DNA of 64,000 nt from Flavobacterium ranwuense (GTDB lineage Bacteria; Bacteroidota; Bacteroidia; Flavobacteriales; Flavobacteriaceae). The notes under the pieces were generated by a model, which did not search any database, was not told the DNA's origin, and was given only the letters and a program-made list of their open reading frames with translations. The position numbers and the translations under genes are program-made. The DNA lies in NCBI RefSeq assembly GCF_004349315.1, contig NZ_SMLH01000003.1, forward strand, positions 62,001 through 126,000, in the 5' to 3' direction. Shown piece after piece: positions 1-9,903 of the stretch. Within the stretch, counting starts at the first letter, position 1. Each line of letters begins with the position of its first letter.

Positions 1-3
1 CAT

Positions 4-2421
4 TTAGAATTTATTCTTAACTTGATTATAATCTATAAAATAACGCACACTTATCGAGAAAACATGGCTCAGTGCATCGTTATTCAATAAATTAGTGACA
101 TTGTCCGTAAACTCTTTATTGATGTTTCTTTCGAAAGCACCAGCATTATTTCGATATAAAACAGAAACTTGACTTCCGGGTGCAAACCACCAAGAATAGG
201 ATAAGTCAGCATTCCAGGAATAAAAACTCGAATTTTTATTGGCAGTATATCCTGCAAAATCATCAAGTCTTCCGTTTTGTTGTAATGATAAAGTGTTTTT
301 ATTTTCGGCATACGACCAATATTGGCGCAACGAAATATTAAACGTCATTTGGCTGTTCAGTGAGTATTTTCCAGAAAGCGTATTGGAATACGTAATTACA
401 TTTCTATTGGCGAAAATTATAGTATTTGGCGTAGCCGAATTCATGTCATCATTAATACTGTCAATGTAGCCTTTATTATTGTTTTGTCTGAAAAAATTGA
501 AGTTGTAATTTAGGGATAATTTATCATTAAAACGATATCTAGGACCAACAGAAAAACCGTAGGAATTTCTTCCTGATTCATCAAAAAAAGCATAAGAAGG
601 ATTCACATCAATGGCAAAACTATTATTGTAATTGGTCGAAACGTATAGATAACCTCCAATTTTTGTTGGTTTAATCACGTATCTGTCGGCAGTTCTGGGT
701 TCGTAATAATCAAATGTTTCTAATGCATTGGCGTCAATACCAAGTCCGAAAAAGTGATTTTTTTTGTTCTTAGAATTTATCTCAAAATTGATATTGCTGG
801 ATTGAATTTTACCAGTTTCTTTTTGAAATTGTGAATAGACATTAAGGTAAGCACTAAAGCTGTTAAAGTATTTCGTTGGATTGAGAATTCTATAACTGGT
901 ATTACCATATAAACTATAATAGTTAGTTTCAAAATTGATTCCTAAATCATTGTTATCGAAATCTTTAGTAACTATATTAGTACCAATGCTATAACGGTAT
1001 TTTCCGCTGGTTTCAGATAGATTTAATTGGGAATTAATTCCTTTTTTATCTTCAATAGCATTGATATAGCTGTATTTAAAATCTCCGGAAAGACTGTAGG
1101 TGTTTTTCTTGGTGTTCAGATCCCAAACTAAAGCCGTAACATTTCCATCCCTGAAACTTCCGTTTCGAGTTACATTCGTATTTACAAACGCAATTGAGGA
1201 ATTTTTGCGAAAGCGCTGGTCTAAAACCAAAACATTGTAATTTGCGAGTGGTTCAACTATTTCTTTTCGGACTTCTTGTGTGTCGTTATTTCGAATAGTT
1301 GCTGAAGTTTTTTCGGTCACGGCATTCAATATTCCTATTCCCAACCCATTTTTGGTTCTTCCAGAAATTTTTAAAGCATTGATAAGATTTACACTTGCCG
1401 GATTATCTATGATTTCTTCATTGGCTGCAGGGGTTGGATAATTGATTGGGTTTCCTCCAATTCTTCTTGAATAAACCAAATTTCCTTTGCTGAACAAATC
1501 GGTTCCCTCTGTAAAAAAAGGTCTGTTTTCGTTAAATTGTTGTTCGAATGGTCCTAAATTCAGAATTTGATCATCGTATTTTGTTTGTCCAAAATCAGGA
1601 ATAAGAATCATATCCAGCGTAAAAGCATCATTTATTCCATACTTTAAATCCAATCCGCCTTTGAGTGTTCCGTATGTTTTTTGTTGCGCATTCGCATTTA
1701 CATAAAAGGAAGAATACGGCAAAAGGAAAAGTCGAGTAGGTGGTTTTATGTTTTCAATCCCTTCCAAAACTCCAGTCTGTTGGGTGAAAGTCCCTAGTTT
1801 TGAATCGATGAAATTCCAAGTATATTTATGACGATCTCGTCTAATTTCTCTAAAAAAATTAAGTCCCCAAGTTTGTTTGTTTTCATTGGAAAAGCGTAGT
1901 GCAGCGTATGGAATTCTCATTTCTACAACCCAGCCTTTGTCCGTAATTACGGCTTTACTTTTCCAAACGGCATCCCAGGAATAATCCTCGCCATTGGTGT
2001 CAGTGGTAATACAATCTGCCTGTCCATCTGCAGCATTGACAAAAAACTGAAAATCTTGTTGTCCATCATTAAAGCCATTTATAAAAACACCAAAAAGGTC
2101 AGAAGTCCCAAAATTATCCCGTTGGGTAATTTCTCTTAAAATTTTATCGGGACTTTCATCATACATGATAGCTCCTATATATATGGCGTCATTATCGTAT
2201 AAAACTTTTACTTCTGTTTTTTTATTTTCTGGAATCGCTTTGCCGTTGTCTGGATCAAACATGATAAAATCATTGGCTATTGAAGCCGTCTGCCATGTGT
2301 TCTCATCTAATTTTCCGTTGATTTCAATTTTTTCCGAAATGAATTTCGTTTGTAAGACCTTTTTTTGGCTGTAGCCAAAAACACTTATTAATAGAAAACA
2401 AAACAATAAATGATTTTTCAT
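4..2421 (-). CDS. DUF5916 outer-membrane/secreted protein (copy 1)
   Basis: The protein begins with a signal peptide (MKNHLLFCFLLISVFGYSQ). An N-terminal carbohydrate-binding family 9-like domain follows (about residues 25-220), then a long C-terminal DUF5916 region with many alternating aromatic beta-strands, typical of an outer-membrane barrel. I place the start at 2421 because the open frame can be extended to 2475 only by an unlikely N-terminal extension ahead of the signal peptide. It is a close paralogue of the next gene (2557..4950); both share the PFFTEGTDLFSKGNL motif and end in a YFIDYN-VKNKF tail. The family is common in Bacteroidetes and its function is unknown. The frame ends 3 bases from the window edge, so whether a further operon partner follows cannot be seen. 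Confidence 0.88.
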   Translation of the reverse strand: MKNHLLFCFLLISVFGYSQKKVLQTKFISEKIEINGKLDENTWQTASIANDFIMFDPDNGKAIPENKKTEVKVLYDNDAIYIGAIMYDESPDKILREITQRDNFGTSDLFGVFINGFNDGQQDFQFFVNAADGQADCITTDTNGEDYSWDAVWKSKAVITDKGWVVEMRIPYAALRFSNENKQTWGLNFFREIRRDRHKYTWNFIDSKLGTFTQQTGVLEGIENIKPPTRLFLLPYSSFYVNANAQQKTYGTLKGGLDLKYGINDAFTLDMILIPDFGQTKYDDQILNLGPFEQQFNENRPFFTEGTDLFSKGNLVYSRRIGGNPINYPTPAANEEIIDNPASVNLINALKISGRTKNGLGIGILNAVTEKTSATIRNNDTQEVRKEIVEPLANYNVLVLDQRFRKNSSIAFVNTNVTRNGSFRDGNVTALVWDLNTKKNTYSLSGDFKYSYINAIEDKKGINSQLNLSETSGKYRYSIGTNIVTKDFDNNDLGINFETNYYSLYGNTSYRILNPTKYFNSFSAYLNVYSQFQKETGKIQSSNINFEINSKNKKNHFFGLGIDANALETFDYYEPRTADRYVIKPTKIGGYLYVSTNYNNSFAIDVNPSYAFFDESGRNSYGFSVGPRYRFNDKLSLNYNFNFFRQNNNKGYIDSINDDMNSATPNTIIFANRNVITYSNTLSGKYSLNSQMTFNISLRQYWSYAENKNTLSLQQNGRLDDFAGYTANKNSSFYSWNADLSYSWWFAPGSQVSVLYRNNAGAFERNINKEFTDNVTNLLNNDALSHVFSISVRYFIDYNQVKNKF

Positions 2422-2556
2422 AAAACGATTGATTGGTTGATTGATGTATAATAAAAAAAACCAAAATAGCTTCAAAGGGAGTAATCACCAATCCACGGAA
2501 TAGTTTGAATTAATAGACTCACTTTTCAATCGAATGTTACAGTTTGATTTGAAAAA

Positions 2557-4950
2557 TTAAAATTTATTTTTCACCGCATTGTAATCAATAAAATAGCGAA
2601 TGCTTATGGAAAGCACATTGGTGAGGTCACTGTTAAAAATACTTTTAAGATTTTTTGACAGATCTTTTTGAACCATGTCAGTCCTTTCTAAACCATAATT
2701 ACGATACAAAATAGAGATTTCGCTTCCTGGAGCAAACCACCAAGAATACGATAAATCGAAGTTCCAAGAATTAAAATTCCTGTCTTTGTTCTCTGCGTAA
2801 GTACTGTTTGGAGTTAAATAACCGCTGTTTTGTAAGGTGAAGAATTCATGGTTTTTTGAATATGACCAATAATAACGCGCTGTTAAGTTAATCGTCATTT
2901 TATTATTCAACGAATATTTTCCGGTAAGGTCATTTTGAAGTATTTCTCGATTACGTTCTGCAAAAATGATTCCCGTTTCATTAGAATCAACCCAGCCTCG
3001 ATAGTTAGTTTGGTTGATGTAATCCATTGCGAACGCAATAGAAAGCCTATCGTTGAATCGGTATTTTGGGCCTAAATAAAGACCGTAATTACCCCGGCCG
3101 TCCTCATTGTATTTTGTGAATGAAGGTTGAATAATTATCGAAAAAGCATTGTTTTCATTTGATGTGAAATTTATTGCAGTAAAAACTTTTTCAGGAATAA
3201 AGACATATCTTTCATATTCACGAGGTTCATAAAAATCGAAAGTTTTGAATGGTGAAAATTCAACTACAAACTCTAAATAGTCATTGCGTAATGTTGTTGC
3301 TTTTATTTCTGTTCCAAATGCACCAGTTTGTAATTTTTTGGAGGTGTTTTCAATCTCAAAATTAATATATTGATTCAGCTTGAAAGTATTAAAAATTTTA
3401 GTTGGATTTACAATTCTATAACTTCCATTCGCATAGGCGTTATGATAATTAGTGTAAAAATTAATTCCTAAATCATTTACATCGTAGTTTTTTGAAACAT
3501 ATTTCCCAGAAAATAAATACCGGTATTTTCCACTGGTTTTTCTGAAATTCAATTCTGCTTTATAACCATCGTAATCTTCAATGGTATTGATAGTACTGTA
3601 TTTAAAATCTCCGTATAAGTTATACGTATTTTTTTTTGTGTTTAAATCGAATAGTAATCCAGAAACATTCGCATCTCTAAAACTTCCATTTCTGGTGGTA
3701 TTTGCATTAACAAATGTAACGGATGAGTTTTGGTTGAAACGCTGATCTAAAACCAACATGTTATAATTGGCTAGTGGTTCAATGACCTCTTTTCTAACCT
3801 CGCCAGTGTCATTGTTTAAAATAGTAGCTTTTGTCTTTTCAGTAACGGCATTCAAAAATCCAATACCCAGCCCTTTTTCAGTACGGCCAGATATTTTCAC
3901 GGCATTCAACAAATCTACAGTACTTGGATAATTGGTTATTTCTTCATTTTCAGCCGTTGCGGGTTCAGTGCTTGGAGCGCCGCCAATTCTTCGGGAATAG
4001 AATAGATTTCCTTTGCTGAACAAATCAGTTCCTTCGGTAAAAAACGGTCTATTTTCTTCTAACTGTTGTTCGAAAGGCTCTAGATTTAAAATAGCATTAT
4101 CAAATTTTGTCTGCCCAAAATCAGGGACCAAAATAGCATCCAGTGTAAAGGAATCGTTGATACCGTATTTTATATCCAACCCAGCTTTTAAAGTCGTGTC
4201 AGAACCAATATCACTTTGTTGATAGTAAGCAGATGAATATGGAATCAGGAAAAGTCGGGTAGGCGTTTCTATGCTTTCAATTCCTTCAAGAATTCCCGCT
4301 TGCGGAATTACAGCGCCAATTTTAGTATCGATCCTATTCCAAGTATATTTTTGTACATCGCGTTTGATTTCACGCATGAAGTTTAAACCCCAAGTTTGTT
4401 TGTCAGCTTTTGAAAATCGTAAAGCGGCATAAGGAATTTTCATCTCCACAACCCAACCAAATTCAGTGAGTGTTACTTCGCTGTCCCAGATGGCATCCCA
4501 GGTAAAATCTTCAGAATCTTCAGTTGCTAAACAATCCATTTGGACTCCCGAAGCACTTACAAAAAAGCGAAAATCTTGTTGACCATCATTAAATCCATTA
4601 ATGTAAACCGAAAAATGATCTGAAACTCCAAAAACATCTCGATTTGTTATTTCTTTCTGAATTTTTTCTGGCTCATTATCATAAAGCAATGCCGAAATGT
4701 AAATGGCATTGTTGTCATACAGTACTTTTACTTCTGTTTTTTTATCATGGCTTATTGGTTTTCCATTGTCAGGTTCAAACATTATAAAATCGGAAGCAAC
4801 TGAAGCTGTTTCCCAAATTTTCTCGTTTATCTTCCCATCGATTGTTATGTTTTCTGTTATGGATTTTGCTTGAAGCGTTTTTTTTTGACTAAAAACAGCA
4901 TGGCTAAAGAATATTAAAAAAAATAGAGCTGTAGAATGTAATTTTGACAT
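2557..4950 (-). CDS. DUF5916 outer-membrane/secreted protein (copy 2)
   Basis: A 797-residue paralogue of the adjacent downstream gene, with signal peptide MSKLHSTALFFLIFFSHAVFSQ, a family 9 carbohydrate-binding-like domain (about residues 25-220) and a DUF5916 region predicted to form a beta-barrel. Shared landmarks are DDFIMF/SDFIMFEPDNGK near the N-terminus, NRPFFTEGTDLFSKGNL in the middle, the SWWFAPGS motif and the terminal RYFIDYNAVKNKF. It lies about 135 bases upstream of copy 1 on the same strand, so co-transcription is plausible. Ligand binding or surface assembly is possible, but nothing in the sequence fixes a substrate. The pair most simply reflects a tandem duplication that has since diverged. 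Confidence 0.88.
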   Translation of the reverse strand: MSKLHSTALFFLIFFSHAVFSQKKTLQAKSITENITIDGKINEKIWETASVASDFIMFEPDNGKPISHDKKTEVKVLYDNNAIYISALLYDNEPEKIQKEITNRDVFGVSDHFSVYINGFNDGQQDFRFFVSASGVQMDCLATEDSEDFTWDAIWDSEVTLTEFGWVVEMKIPYAALRFSKADKQTWGLNFMREIKRDVQKYTWNRIDTKIGAVIPQAGILEGIESIETPTRLFLIPYSSAYYQQSDIGSDTTLKAGLDIKYGINDSFTLDAILVPDFGQTKFDNAILNLEPFEQQLEENRPFFTEGTDLFSKGNLFYSRRIGGAPSTEPATAENEEITNYPSTVDLLNAVKISGRTEKGLGIGFLNAVTEKTKATILNNDTGEVRKEVIEPLANYNMLVLDQRFNQNSSVTFVNANTTRNGSFRDANVSGLLFDLNTKKNTYNLYGDFKYSTINTIEDYDGYKAELNFRKTSGKYRYLFSGKYVSKNYDVNDLGINFYTNYHNAYANGSYRIVNPTKIFNTFKLNQYINFEIENTSKKLQTGAFGTEIKATTLRNDYLEFVVEFSPFKTFDFYEPREYERYVFIPEKVFTAINFTSNENNAFSIIIQPSFTKYNEDGRGNYGLYLGPKYRFNDRLSIAFAMDYINQTNYRGWVDSNETGIIFAERNREILQNDLTGKYSLNNKMTINLTARYYWSYSKNHEFFTLQNSGYLTPNSTYAENKDRNFNSWNFDLSYSWWFAPGSEISILYRNYGLERTDMVQKDLSKNLKSIFNSDLTNVLSISIRYFIDYNAVKNKF

Positions 4951-5095
4951 AAATTGGGATTAAATCTAAACAAAAATAATAAAATTAACATAGAAAATGT
5001 ATTTTTTTTGATTATTCACTCAATAATTAGGCATGGTTTTCGTTATAGCAAGACTAAAGTTTTGTTAAATGCAATTTGAATCGTGTTTTTTACTG

Positions 5096-5103
5096 TACGT
5101 TTG
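5096..5103 (+). promoter_or_regulatory. -7 promoter element TACGTTTG
   Basis: This matches the Bacteroidetes TAnnTTTG consensus. A TTG at 5076-5078 lies 17 bases upstream as a possible -33 element. It sits 34 bases before the L,D-transpeptidase start at 5138. Confidence 0.55.
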
Positions 5104-5137
5104 CAACCCGAATTAATTTATAACTTAAAGATAATCA

Positions 5138-5860
5138 ATGATTTATACGATACTTCCTACTGTTTTATTTATGCTTGCTTCCTTCTCTCCGAATGAAACA
5201 AGTTTTTCTGAACCAAAGAATGTTAAACCAATAGTTTATGCCAAAACGCTAGAAACTAGCGATGAGGCTAAAATTGAAATAGCATACAATAATTTACATT
5301 CCGATAAATTTGCTTTACCAAAACTAGAGAGTTTTTCTGTAGCTTTGAAAGGATATTATTCGTTGAAAGAAAAAGGATTGATTAAGAAAGACATTTTAAC
5401 TTTAATCGACTTTAGTTTATCATCTAATACCAAAAGACTTTGGGTAATTGATTTAATTACTGGAGATGTACTGTTTCATTCTCTTGTTGCCCACGGAAGA
5501 AATACTGGCGAAGAATTTGCTTCTAATTTCTCCAATGCTTCAGAGTCCTATAAAAGCAGCTTAGGGTTTTACTCCACAGGTGAAATGTACAATGGTAAAC
5601 ACGGAATGTCACTTCGTTTAGACGGTTTAGAAAAAGGAGTGAATGATAATGCAAGAGCAAGAGGTGTAGTGATGCACGCAGCTGATTATGTTTCTAATTC
5701 ATTTATAAAAAACAATCACAGGCTGGGAAGAAGTCAAGGTTGTCCAGCTGTGCCGGTAGAATTGTCTAAAGAAATTATCAGTACAATAAAAAACAAATCA
5801 TGTTTCTTTATTTATCATCCATCAAGGGTTTCTAAATTTGGGGCGGAATCAATTTCTTAG
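5138..5860 (+). CDS. murein L,D-transpeptidase catalytic domain protein (YkuD_2 type)
   Basis: A 240-residue exported protein with a hydrophobic N-terminus. The C-terminal half carries the YkuD_2-type catalytic site: His180 in RGVVMHAADYV and the nucleophile Cys202 in GRSQGCPAVP. Members of this family are predicted to act on peptidoglycan peptides through a cysteine acyl-enzyme; whether this one makes 3-3 cross-links or attaches proteins cannot be read from sequence. A TACGTTTG promoter lies just upstream. The gene converges on a second, unrelated L,D-transpeptidase (5849..7438), and the two frames overlap by 12 bases at their 3' ends. Confidence 0.85.
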   Translation: MIYTILPTVLFMLASFSPNETSFSEPKNVKPIVYAKTLETSDEAKIEIAYNNLHSDKFALPKLESFSVALKGYYSLKEKGLIKKDILTLIDFSLSSNTKRLWVIDLITGDVLFHSLVAHGRNTGEEFASNFSNASESYKSSLGFYSTGEMYNGKHGMSLRLDGLEKGVNDNARARGVVMHAADYVSNSFIKNNHRLGRSQGCPAVPVELSKEIISTIKNKSCFFIYHPSRVSKFGAESIS

Positions 5861-7438
5861 TTTAGAATATAAATTGGCATCTAGATTGTAAATATCATCT
5901 CTAAAAATCAGTTTGTTGTTTTCGCTCCAAGCGGTCCAATATAAGAGATGGAAGGAAACTTCTTTTTTGATTTTTATAAATTTTGTTTTTTCGTTTTGTA
6001 GGATTTCTGTAATTTTCTCCAGATTCCAATTGAAGGCATCGTCCAATAAATATTCGGTTAATTCTAATGGATCATCTACTCTGACGCAACCCGAACTCAG
6101 CGAACGATCTATTTTGTCGAAATAATCCCTGTGATTGGTATCGTGTAAATAAACAGAAAAGCGGTTTGGAAAAATAATTTTAACCATTCCCAACGAATTA
6201 AAAGTTCCCGGACTTTGTACATAACGATAACTTCTCGCGTTTGATAATTGCCATTCGTAAGGACTTACGATTCTTCCGTTACTATCGTATACCTTAATAT
6301 TTGATTCAGATAAATAGTTTATGCTTTTTAAAATGGCTGGAATAACATCTTCCCGCAAAATCGTGGGAGGAACAGTCCAAGTTGGGTTAAAAACAACCTG
6401 AGTTAATTTAGACGATAAGATTGGTGTTTTTCTTTTGGCTCTTCCCACTATTACTCTGTGCGTTCTCAACGTATCTCTATCTTTGACTAACGTCAATCTG
6501 TAGTCAGGAATATTAATGATCACATATTCCTTTCCCATTTCTTTTGGATACCATTTCCAACGTTCCAGATTTACGATAATTTGTTGTGTTCGTTGTTTTT
6601 TAGAAAAATTGAGTGAAGCTATTGTTGCGGGTCCAATTATCGCGTCTACAGCTAAGCCATGACGATTTTGAAATTTTTCTATGGCAAGTACCGTTTCTTC
6701 GTCGTAAATAGATGTTAAGCTATCTTTATATTGCAGCTCTTTCCAGTAAGTCAATCTTTTTTTAATGTCAATTATGGAAGGGTTGGTGTCGTTTGGAGAA
6801 ATTATTTGCTCGATTTTTAATGCTTTAAAATTATCTTTAGGAAAAGTATTGATCAATCTCAGTGCTTTTTTTAATCTTTTATAAACAATATGATTGGGTT
6901 TCAATTGCTCTATTTTATCTGCTAAGGAATCACTGTCCAGTAAATCGGTCAAGGTCTCATTTATGTCAATATAGTTTCCTTTTAAATCCCAGTTTTTATA
7001 TAGTTTTCTGGGATTTAGTGTTCCGTTAGTCAAATGTGAAATATATTTTTGAAGACTCGAGGTCAATAAAATGTCATATTTGGATAAATCAGAATCGTCC
7101 AGTTTAGCTGATTTTTTTTCAAAATCACTTAATGTTTTTACTTTGTAATCGGCTGGATTTAAACCCTCTTCGTCAGATTTAAGGAGTTCTGCTAAAATTA
7201 TTTTTCTGTTATCCTTAGAGTGCCAAATTGTTCTGTAATTAGTTGATTTATAAAAATCGGAAAGTGCTTTACTGTTAAAAGAAATTAGTAAAGTAGAATC
7301 AATTCTAATAGATTTGTCTTCGGGTAGAACAGGAGGATTTGAAATATTTTTTTTCAAAATTACCTCACTTTTTAGTTCTGCCTTTTTGCAACCAATAGTT
7401 ACACAGATTAATAGTATTAGAAATAACGCGTTCATCAT
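5849..7438 (-). CDS. L,D-transpeptidase of the YcbB/LdtD-like family (lipoprotein)
   Basis: A 529-residue predicted lipoprotein: the signal sequence ends in a lipobox with Cys17 (CVTIGCKK). The order of domains resembles E. coli YcbB: an N-terminal scaffold domain, a peptidoglycan-binding module (about 215-278, with RHGLAVDAIIGPATIASLN), and a YkuD catalytic domain (about 300-480). His432 lies in VYLHDT and Cys451 in SSGCVRVDDP. Such enzymes form 3-3 cross-links between stem peptides in the periplasm. The start overlaps the stop of the upstream acetyltransferase (ATGATGA context), which suggests translational coupling. Its 3' end overlaps the convergent YkuD_2 gene. Confidence in family is high; physiological role is inferred. 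Confidence 0.88.
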   Translation of the reverse strand: MMNALFLILLICVTIGCKKAELKSEVILKKNISNPPVLPEDKSIRIDSTLLISFNSKALSDFYKSTNYRTIWHSKDNRKIILAELLKSDEEGLNPADYKVKTLSDFEKKSAKLDDSDLSKYDILLTSSLQKYISHLTNGTLNPRKLYKNWDLKGNYIDINETLTDLLDSDSLADKIEQLKPNHIVYKRLKKALRLINTFPKDNFKALKIEQIISPNDTNPSIIDIKKRLTYWKELQYKDSLTSIYDEETVLAIEKFQNRHGLAVDAIIGPATIASLNFSKKQRTQQIIVNLERWKWYPKEMGKEYVIINIPDYRLTLVKDRDTLRTHRVIVGRAKRKTPILSSKLTQVVFNPTWTVPPTILREDVIPAILKSINYLSESNIKVYDSNGRIVSPYEWQLSNARSYRYVQSPGTFNSLGMVKIIFPNRFSVYLHDTNHRDYFDKIDRSLSSGCVRVDDPLELTEYLLDDAFNWNLEKITEILQNEKTKFIKIKKEVSFHLLYWTAWSENNKLIFRDDIYNLDANLYSKLRN

Positions 7439-7878
7439 TCATTTTTTTTAAACATGACAATGTGTTCTCCGACATCTTTTATTTCAAAAGGCAATCCTTT
7501 GACTTGATATCCCATTTTTTTATAAAAACCAACAGCCTCTTTTCGGGCATTAAACCAAATTAAATTTGAATTTTGGTCCATGCAATATTTCTCTGAATTT
7601 ATAATGAGTTTTTCTCCAAAACCCTTTCTTTGATGTTGCTTTAAAACTGCCATTCCCCGAATTTGAAACTGCTTTTCTGCATCAAATAAATCGTTTTTTT
7701 CTTCGAATAATGAAATGACACCTGCCAGATTTTTGTTTTCATACAATCCAAAATGGACGGTGGTTTCTAAAATGTCTCCATCAAAACGACAACTTTCAAT
7801 TGGTTTTTCAGCACGAAGTACGGGATGTCTTACTGGAAATGTTTCTAAAGCGGTAATTTTTTTGATATTTTGGATCAT
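7435..7878 (-). CDS. GNAT family N-acetyltransferase
   Basis: A small acetyltransferase with the acetyl-CoA binding motif A visible as the QIRGMAVLKQHQRKGFGEKL stretch, followed by the conserved WFNARKEAVGFYKKMGY segment of the GNAT fold. I use the ATG at 7878 (MIQNIKKITALETF). The same frame stays open up to 8130, but that extension runs antisense through a tRNA-Gly gene and its promoter and so cannot be the real N-terminus; an ATG at 7923 is a weaker alternative. It overlaps the downstream L,D-transpeptidase by 4 bases. The acyl acceptor is not predictable. Confidence 0.85.
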   Translation of the reverse strand: MIQNIKKITALETFPVRHPVLRAEKPIESCRFDGDILETTVHFGLYENKNLAGVISLFEEKNDLFDAEKQFQIRGMAVLKQHQRKGFGEKLIINSEKYCMDQNSNLIWFNARKEAVGFYKKMGYQVKGLPFEIKDVGEHIVMFKKNE

Positions 7879-8001
7879 TTTTTTTAATGTTTTTTCAACA
7901 TAATAAAGGTATAATAATTTCATAATAAATTCTTTATGATTTTTATATGCTTTATTAAAAAAGGTTGTGGGTGTAAGTTTGTGATTTTTTAAGAAAAAAA
8001 C

Positions 8002-8033
8002 TTGCATTGAAGCAAACTTATTAATTATATTTG
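8002..8033 (+). promoter_or_regulatory. promoter of the tRNA-Gly pair
   Basis: A TTG at 8002-8004 and the -7 element TATATTTG at 8026-8033 are separated by 21 bases, close to the flavobacterial promoter layout. The first tRNA-Gly begins 14 bases downstream. Confidence 0.65.
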
Positions 8034-8046
8034 CACCGTTGTTAAT

Positions 8047-8119
<73 letters not shown>

Positions 8120-8124
8120 CTAAG

Positions 8125-8150
8125 CCTCAAATTTAGGTTTGAGGTTTTTT
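8125..8150 (+). terminator. intrinsic terminator between the two tRNA-Gly genes
   Basis: Stem CCTCAAA / TTTGAGG with a 6-base loop, followed by TTTTTT. Confidence 0.8.
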
Positions 8151-8166
8151 ATTTTACTGTTTTAAT

Positions 8167-8239
<73 letters not shown>

Positions 8240-8245
8240 CTTCAA

Positions 8246-8276
8246 AGCCGAAACTTAATTGTTTCGGCTTTTTTTT
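8246..8276 (+). terminator. intrinsic terminator after tRNA-Gly copy 2
   Basis: A perfect 9-bp stem AGCCGAAAC / GTTTCGGCT with loop TTAATT, followed by a run of eight T. Confidence 0.88.
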
Positions 8277-8292
8277 GTCATTTATTTTAGAA

Positions 8293-9000
8293 TTACTTTA
8301 TAAAACTTAAATCAGTTCCACTTTCCAGTTCTTCGGGTGCTTGTTTTTGTTTAAACAAGCGTGCTGTCAAATTCCCTTTCAAAGTAATTTTATCGCCTTT
8401 TACATCCAACCAGCTTCCTTCTCTTAATCCTAAAACGGGTACAGAATTATAAGCGTGGAACTCTTTTATTCTGGTTTCACGAGTTTCTCCCATGTGTTTT
8501 GAATTGGTGTCGGGATCTAAATAATGCGGATTTAAATTAAAAGGAATTAATCCCAGAGTTTTAAAACTTGGAGGATAAACAATTGGCATATCATTTGTCG
8601 TTTGCATCGTTAATCCACAAATGTTACTTCCTGCACTTGTTCCTAAATACGGAGTTCCATTTTTTACAACCTCAGAGAGAATTTCCATACAATTGTTTTT
8701 GTATAATTGTGATACTAAAACAAATGTGCTTCCTCCTCCAGTAAAAATTCCTTCTGCATTTTTCATAGCCAGTGCGGCATCCTCAAATTCATGTATTCCG
8801 ATTACTTTTTTATTTATTTTGGCAAAAGCCAAGCTTACCATTGCGGTATATTCCTCATGAGAAATGCCACCGGGTCTTGCATAAGGAACAAAAAGGATAG
8901 TATTGCAATTTTGAAAATGCAATTGTAATTCAGGTAATAAATAGTCGAGATAATTCTGGTTGGCAAGCGTAGAAGTGCTTGCGATTAGTATATTTTTCAT
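8293..9000 (-). CDS. pepE: peptidase E, alpha-aspartyl dipeptidase (family S51)
   Basis: A 235-residue cytosolic protein matching dipeptidase E over its whole length. The nucleophile elbow GTSAGSN places the catalytic Ser at residue 122. The SISHEEY-like N-terminal region, the FTGGGSTF motif (about 87-93) and NLNPHYLDP with a candidate catalytic His are in the expected order. The enzyme cleaves dipeptides with N-terminal aspartate. It is transcribed alone toward the tRNA-Gly pair and ends just past their terminator hairpin, which could also act on this strand. Confidence 0.93.
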   Translation of the reverse strand: MKNILIASTSTLANQNYLDYLLPELQLHFQNCNTILFVPYARPGGISHEEYTAMVSLAFAKINKKVIGIHEFEDAALAMKNAEGIFTGGGSTFVLVSQLYKNNCMEILSEVVKNGTPYLGTSAGSNICGLTMQTTNDMPIVYPPSFKTLGLIPFNLNPHYLDPDTNSKHMGETRETRIKEFHAYNSVPVLGLREGSWLDVKGDKITLKGNLTARLFKQKQAPEELESGTDLSFIK

Positions 9001-9147
9001 TTTTGGTGCATAATTTGTGCTAAAGGTATTAAATCAGTCTTTTTTATTTCACATTTTTAATTAACATTTTTTTACCAACCTATTAGTAATTAATTTGGAA
9101 CGCATTAAGATACTTTTACGAGGCGTGAATAACGGATTTAAAAACGG

Positions 9148-9903
9148 ATGATTAGAATTGTGTACTTATATTTGGCTTTTGTAGCAACGAATGTTGTAGC
9201 ACAAGAAACTTCTCGAATAAAATTGAAAGGAAAAGTGACCTCTGATGTTTCTGTTTTAGAAGGGATTTATGTGATAAATTTAAAAAGTGAGCAAGCATTA
9301 GTTACAGATAAAGAAGGAAATTTTTCTATATTGGCTAAAGTCGGGGATACATTGCTATTCACTGAAGCGCAGTTTAAAGAGGTTAGAATTGGCTTAACAC
9401 AAAAGGATTTTGAGCAAGAAATGCTTACTATTAAAATGATGCCCATAGTAAATCAATTGCGTGAAGTTATTGTGAGAAACGGTATCAATGCGGTTTCAAT
9501 GGGGATAATTCCAAAGGGACAAAAAACATACACTCCAGCAGAACGAAAGTTATATACTGCCAGTAATCTTAATGCCTCTGCTAATGCGGGCACTATGATG
9601 GGTGGGTCAATCTCAGCAGATCCATTATTAAATTGGATTTCAGGAAGAACTAAAATGCTTAAAAAAGAAGTTGAAGTCGAAAAGAAAGAATCGTATTTGA
9701 GGCAATTAGAGAATATGTTTACCATCGATTATTTTGTAAGTAAATTAAAAATACCTTCTGAATATGTCAAAGGATTTGAATATTATATCGTAGAAAACGA
9801 AAGATTTGTAACCATTTTGAAATCTAAAAATGTGGCAATGACTACTTTCTTGATTGGAGAATTAGCCACTAAATACAAAGAAATAATTGCCAGTGAAAAT
9901 TAA
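9148..9903 (+). CDS. carboxypeptidase-regulatory-like domain protein, tandem paralogue 1
   Basis: A 251-residue exported protein with signal peptide ending VVAQ. The first half (about 25-100) is a CarboxypepD_reg-like beta-sandwich, recognisable by LKGKVTSDVSVLEGIYV and DKEGNFSILAKVGDTLLF. A conserved linker LREVIV and the block YTPAERKLYTA follow, then a charged alpha-helical C-terminal half. It is the first of three homologous genes whose ends overlap, followed by a diverged fourth. In Bacteroidetes the regulatory-like domain usually occurs at the N-terminus of TonB receptors; here it is free-standing. Function unknown. Confidence 0.82.
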   Translation: MIRIVYLYLAFVATNVVAQETSRIKLKGKVTSDVSVLEGIYVINLKSEQALVTDKEGNFSILAKVGDTLLFTEAQFKEVRIGLTQKDFEQEMLTIKMMPIVNQLREVIVRNGINAVSMGIIPKGQKTYTPAERKLYTASNLNASANAGTMMGGSISADPLLNWISGRTKMLKKEVEVEKKESYLRQLENMFTIDYFVSKLKIPSEYVKGFEYYIVENERFVTILKSKNVAMTTFLIGELATKYKEIIASEN

